Assembly (NCBI GenBank): GCA_016801845.1
Contig: CM028931.1
Coordinates: 8,228,087 to 8,292,086 of the forward strand
Source of the DNA: Polydactylus sextarius
Lineage: Eukaryota > Chordata > Actinopteri > Polynemidae
Reading direction: 5' to 3'
DNA length: 64,000 nucleotides
Shown here: positions 59,301-64,000 of the stretch, piece by piece
Layout of the letters: every line of letters starts with the position of its first letter
How positions within the stretch are numbered: position 1 is the first letter of the stretch
Notes under the pieces: model-generated
The model's input: the letters and a program-made list of their open reading frames with translations, nothing else
Told to the model about the DNA's origin: nothing
Databases searched by the model: none
Program-made: the position numbers and the translations under genes

Positions 59301-62300
59301 CATACTATAGTATGTCGTTTTTTACAGCGCTTGGATCGACATAGTATAGTATGTCGCTTTTTACAGCGTTTGGACGACATATTATAGTGTGTCATTTTTT
59401 ACAGCGTTTGGAAGTCATACTATCCCATGATGTTTTTTTACAGCGTTTGGACGACATAGTATAGTATGTCGTTTTTTATAGCGTTCGACGACATACTATA
59501 GTATGTCGCTTTTTTACAGCTGCTCGGGATCTACATAGTATAGTATGTCGCTTTTTTACAGCAACTTCGGACTACATAGTATAGTGTGTCTTTTTTACAG
59601 CGCTCGGACGACACACTATAGTATGTTGTTTTATTTACAACTTTCGGACTATTATAGTATATTATGTCGCTTTTTACAGCGTTCGGACGACATAGTATAG
59701 TATGTCGTTTTTTACAGCGTTCGGACGACATACTATACTATGATGTTTTTTTACAGCATTCGGACGACATAGTATAGTGTGTTGTTTTTTACAGTGTTCA
59801 GAAGTCATACTATCCCATGATGTTTTTTACAGCGTTTGACTCTACATAGTATAGTATGTCGTTTTTTACAGCTGCTCGGATCTATTATAGTATAATGTGT
59901 CGCATTTTTTTACAGCGTTCGAACGACATAGTATAGTATGTCGCTTTTTTTACAGCATTTGGATCGACATACTATAGTATGTCGTTTTTTACAGCGTTGA
60001 CGACATAGTATAGTATGTCGCTTTTTTACAGCGTCAGATCATATTACATACTATACTATGATGTTTTTTACAGCATTCGGACGACATAGTATAGTGTGTT
60101 GCTTTTTTTACAGTGTTCAGAAGTCATACTATCCCATGATGTTTTTTTACAGCGTTTGGACGACATAGTATAGTATGTCGTTTTTTTACAGCGTTCGGAC
60201 GACATAGTATAGTGTGTCGCTTTTTACAGCGTTCGACGACATAGTATAGTATGTCGCTTTTTTATTAGCATTTGGAGCGACATACTATAGTATGTCGTTT
60301 TTACAGCTGTTCGACGACATAGTATAGTATGTCGCTTTTTTACAGCGCTTTCGGACGACATGGTATGATGTGTCGTTTTTACAGCGTTCTCGACGACATA
60401 CTATAGTATGTAATTTTTTACAGCGTTCGGACGACATAGTATACTATGATGTTTTTTACAGCGTTCGGAGTACATAGTATAGTATGTTGTTTTTTTTACA
60501 ACTTTCGGACGACATAGTATAGTATGTCGTTTTTTACAGCGTTCGGACGACATAGTACAGTATGTCGTCTTTTACAGCGTTTGGACGACATACTATAGTA
60601 TGTCGTTTTTTACAGCGGCTCGGACGACATACTATACTATGATGTTTTTTTACAGCATTTGGACGACATAGTATAGTATGTCGTTTTTTACAGCGTTTGG
60701 ACGACATAGTATAGTGTGTTGTTTTTTACAGCGTTCGGAAGTCATACTATCCCATGATGCGTTTTTTACAGCGTTTTGGGCGACATACCATAGTATGTCG
60801 TTTTTTACAGCGTTCGGACGACATACTATAGTATGTCGTTTTTTTTACAGTATATGCGACATACTATAGTATGTCGTTTTTTACAGCGCTCGGACGCACA
60901 TAGTATAGTATGTCGTTTTTACAGCTCTCGACGACAGAGTATAGTGTGTCGCTTTTTTACAGCTGCCGGAAGTCATACTATCCCATGATGTTTTTTACAG
61001 CGTTTGACCTATACATACTATAGTATGTCGTTTTTTACAGCGTTTGGGCGACATAGTATAGTATGTCGCGTTTTTTACAGCGATCAGACGACATAGTATA
61101 GCATGTCGCTTTTTTTATAGCGTTTGGACTACATACTATAGTATGTCGCTTTTTTACAGCGTTAAGACGACATAGTATAGTATGTCGCTTTTTTTAGCTT
61201 CGGACGACATAGTATAGTATGTCGCTTTTTTTACAGCGCTCGGACTACATACTATAGTATGTCGCGTTTTTTACAGCGTTCGGACGACATACTATAGTGT
61301 GTCGCTTTTTACAGCATCGGAAGTCATACTATCCCATGATGTTTTTTACAGCGTTTGGGCGACATAGTATAGTATGTCGCGTTTTTTACAGCGTTTGGAC
61401 AACATACTATAGTATGTCGCTTTTTTACAGCGTTCGGACAACACAGTATAGTGTGTCGCTTTTTACAGCGTTCGGAAGTCATACTATCCCATGATGTTTT
61501 TTACAGCGCTCGACGACATACTATAGTATGTCGCTTTTTTACAGCGTTTGGACGACATACTATGATGTTTTTACAGCGTTCGACGACATAGTATAGTATG
61601 TCGTCTTTTTTACAGCGCTCGGACGACATAGTATAGTATGTCGCTTTTTACAGCATGTTCAGACGACATAGTATAGTATGTCATTTTTACAGCGTTCGGG
61701 ACGACATACTATACTATGATGTTTTTTTTATAGCGTTCGGACGACATACTATAGTATGTCGTTTTTTACTAGCGTTCAGGACGACATACTATAGTATGTA
61801 TGTTTTTTACAGCGTTCAGACGACATACTATAATATGTCATTTTTTACAGCGTTCGGACGACATAGTATAGTGTGTCGCTTTTTACAGCGCTCGGAAGTC
61901 ATACTATCCCATGATGTTTTTACAGCGTTTGGACGACATAGTATAGTATGTCGCTTTTTACAGCGTTTGGACAACATACTATAGTATGTCGCTTTTTACA
62001 GCGTTCGGACAACACAGTATAGTATGTCGTGTTTTTTACAGCGTTCGGAAGTCATACTATCCCATGATGTTTTTTACAGCGTTCGGACGACATAGTATAG
62101 TATGTCGTTTTTTACAGCGTTGGGCGACATACTATACTATGATTTTTTTACAGCGTTCGGACGACATAGTATATATAGTATGTCGTTTTACAGCAGCTGC
62201 CGGACGATATAGTATAGTATGTCGTTTTTACAGCGTTCGGACGACATACTATAGTATGTCTTTTTTACAGCGTTCGGACGACATACTATACTATGTTTCG

Positions 62301-64000
62301 ATGATAGTTTTTTACAGCTTTTGCTTAACGACTTGACGACATACTATAGTATGTCGTTTTTTACAGCGTTCGGACGACATAGTATAGTATGTCGTTTTTT
62401 ACAGCGTTCGGACGACATAGTATAGTATGTCGTTTTTTACAGCGTTCGGACGACATACTATACTATGATGTTTTTTACAGCGTTCGGACGACATAGTATA
62501 GTGTGTCGTTTTTTACAGCGTTCGGAAGTCATACTATCCCATGATGTTTTTTTACAGCGTTTGGACGACATAGTATAGTATGATGTTTTTTACAGCGTTC
62601 GGGCGACATAGTATAATGTGTCGTTTTTTACAGCGTTCGGACGACATACTATAGTATGTCGTTTTTTTACAGCATTTGGACGACATACTATAGTATGTCG
62701 TTTTTTACAGCGTTCGGACGACATAGTATAGTATGTCGTTTTTTACAGCGCTCGGACGACATAGTATGATGTGTCGTTTTTTACAGCGTTCGGACGACAT
62801 ACTATAGTATGTAATTTTTTACAGCGTTCGGACGACATAGTATACTATGATGTTTTTTACAGCGTTCGGACGACATAGTATAGTATGTTGTTTTTTTTAC
62901 AACTTTCGGACGACATAGTATAGTATGTCATTTTTTACAGCGTTCGGACGACATAGTATAGTATGTCGTCTTTTACAGCGTTTGGACGACATACTATAGT
63001 ATGTCGTTTTTTACAGCGTTCGGACGACATACTATACTATGATGTTTTTTTACAGCATTCGGACGACATAGTATAGTATGTCGTTTTTTACAGCGTTCGG
63101 ACGACATAGTATAGTGTGTTGTTTTTTACAGCGTTTGGAAGTCATACTATCCCATGATGTTTTTTACAGCGTTTGGACGACATACTATAGTATGTCGCTT
63201 TTTTTTAGCGTTCAGACGACATACTATAGTATGTCGCTTTTTTATACATGTTATGACGACATACTATAGTATATGTCGTTTTTTACAGCGTTATGACGAC
63301 ATACTATAGTATGTCGCGTTTTTACAGCGTTAAGACGACATAGTATAGTATGTCGTTTTTTACAGCGTTGGACGACATACTATAGTATGTCGCTTTTTTA
63401 CAGCGTTCGGACGACAAGTAGTATAGTATGTCGTTTTTTACAGCGCTCGAAGTCATACTATCCCATGATGTTTTTTACAGCGTTCGGACTACATAGTATA
63501 GTATGTCGTTTTTTACAGCGTTCGGACGACATAGTATACTATGTCGTTTTTTTACAGCGCTCGGACAACACAGTATAGTGTGTCGCTTTTTTACAGCGTT
63601 CGGAAGTCATACTATCCCATGATGTTTTTACAGCGTTTCGAGACGACATACTATAGTATGTCGCTTTTTTACAGCGTTTGACGACATATATATGATGTTT
63701 TTTTTTACAGCGTTCGGACGACATAGTATAGTATGTCGCTTTTTTACAGCTGCTCGGACGACATAGTATAGTATGTCGTTTATTACAGCGTTCGGACGAC
63801 ATACTATAGTATGTCGTTTTTTACAGCGTTTGACGGCGACTATATATATACTATGATGTTTTTAGTTAGCGTTCGGACGACATACTATAGTATGTCGTTT
63901 TTTACAGCGTTCAGACGACATACTATAATATGTCATTTTTTACAGCGTTTGGACGACATACTATACTATGATGTTTTTTACAGCGTTCGGACGACATAGT
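47335..64000 (+). repeat. Satellite array, 38 bp monomer with palindromic core, continuing past the window
   Basis: A typical monomer (for example 47640-47677) is a T-run of 5-8, then ACAGCGTTCGGACGAC, then a 16-base variable core ending GTCG. At least four core types alternate: ATAGTATAGTATGTCG; ATACTATAGTATGTCG, which with the preceding CG makes the perfect 20 bp palindrome CGACATACTATAGTATGTCG; ATACTATACTATGATG; and AAGTCATACTATCCCATGATG. A further variant has ACAACTTTCGG in place of ACAGCGTTCGG. Spacing is 38 bp over 47.5-51 kb and after about 62.3 kb. Roughly 430 monomers would fit in the 16.7 kb. The first units (47335-47530) are diverged, as is usual at an array edge. There are no interspersed genes. 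Open frames of up to 139 residues are repeat translations. Confidence 0.97.
54120..58640 (+). repeat. Degenerate core of the satellite (shortened, indel-rich monomers)
   Basis: Within this stretch the T-run and the ACAGCG and ATATAGTATG words are still seen in order, but most units are about 25-33 bases long and lack parts (for example TTTTACAGCGTTGACG, CACATATATATG). Isolated intact pieces such as CATACTATCCCATGATG survive (about 56775-56795). Damage rises gradually from about 51.3 kb and falls again from 58.64 kb to about 62 kb. Either an unpolished noisy consensus or a truly decayed core fits this. Confidence 0.85.

Noticed and set aside
47335..64000. Regular short repeats resembling a CRISPR array
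   Set aside because: The units are contiguous with no unique spacers, and the surrounding genes are vertebrate. This is a satellite.

Overview
The window is nuclear DNA from a ray-finned fish, most likely a percomorph teleost. The evidence is split vertebrate genes with GT-AG introns, fish-like orthologues of known human genes, many CA/CT/poly-T microsatellites, and several families of short fold-back DNA elements. I reconstructed six protein-coding genes exon by exon; five are complete and one runs off the left edge. I saw no reverse transcriptase, transposase or viral gene.

Layout. 1-1609 (-): the first two coding exons of an RDH11/12-type retinol dehydrogenase, with a fold-back element in its intron at 1-581. 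2840-6576 (+): vti1b, a Qb-SNARE, in 6 coding exons. 6577-12985: intergenic, with a direct duplication (7.26-8.58 kb), a MITE-like element and a 2 kb compound minisatellite (9.7-11.66 kb). 12986-18459 (-): arg2, mitochondrial arginase, in 8 coding exons. 18460-21534: AT-rich divergent intergenic region with a long CT microsatellite. 21535-31641 (+): rbm25, a splicing factor, in 17 coding exons. 33200-36451 (+): slc39a9 (ZIP9), a zinc transporter, in 7 coding exons. 39163-46115 (+): plekhd1, PH domain plus coiled coil, in 13 coding exons. About 47,335-64,000 and beyond the window: a large satellite array of a 38 bp monomer.

The genes have unrelated housekeeping roles (retinoid redox, endosomal SNARE fusion, arginine breakdown, splicing, zinc transport), so this is a synteny block and not a functional cluster. 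The rdh-vti1b-arg2 group and the slc39a9-plekhd1 pair match human chromosome 14q24 neighbours as I recall them. rbm25 is also on 14q24 in human but not adjacent, so its place here reflects local rearrangement.

The most unusual part is the right-hand quarter. The 38 bp satellite carries a dyad core that is a perfect 20 bp palindrome in one common monomer type, several alternating monomer types and long-range block duplication. A central zone of about 4.5 kb (54.1-58.6 kb) has its register shortened by many small deletions. That zone may be an unpolished long-read consensus or a truly decayed core. A second, unrelated compound minisatellite at 9.7-11.66 kb also carries repeated short palindromes.
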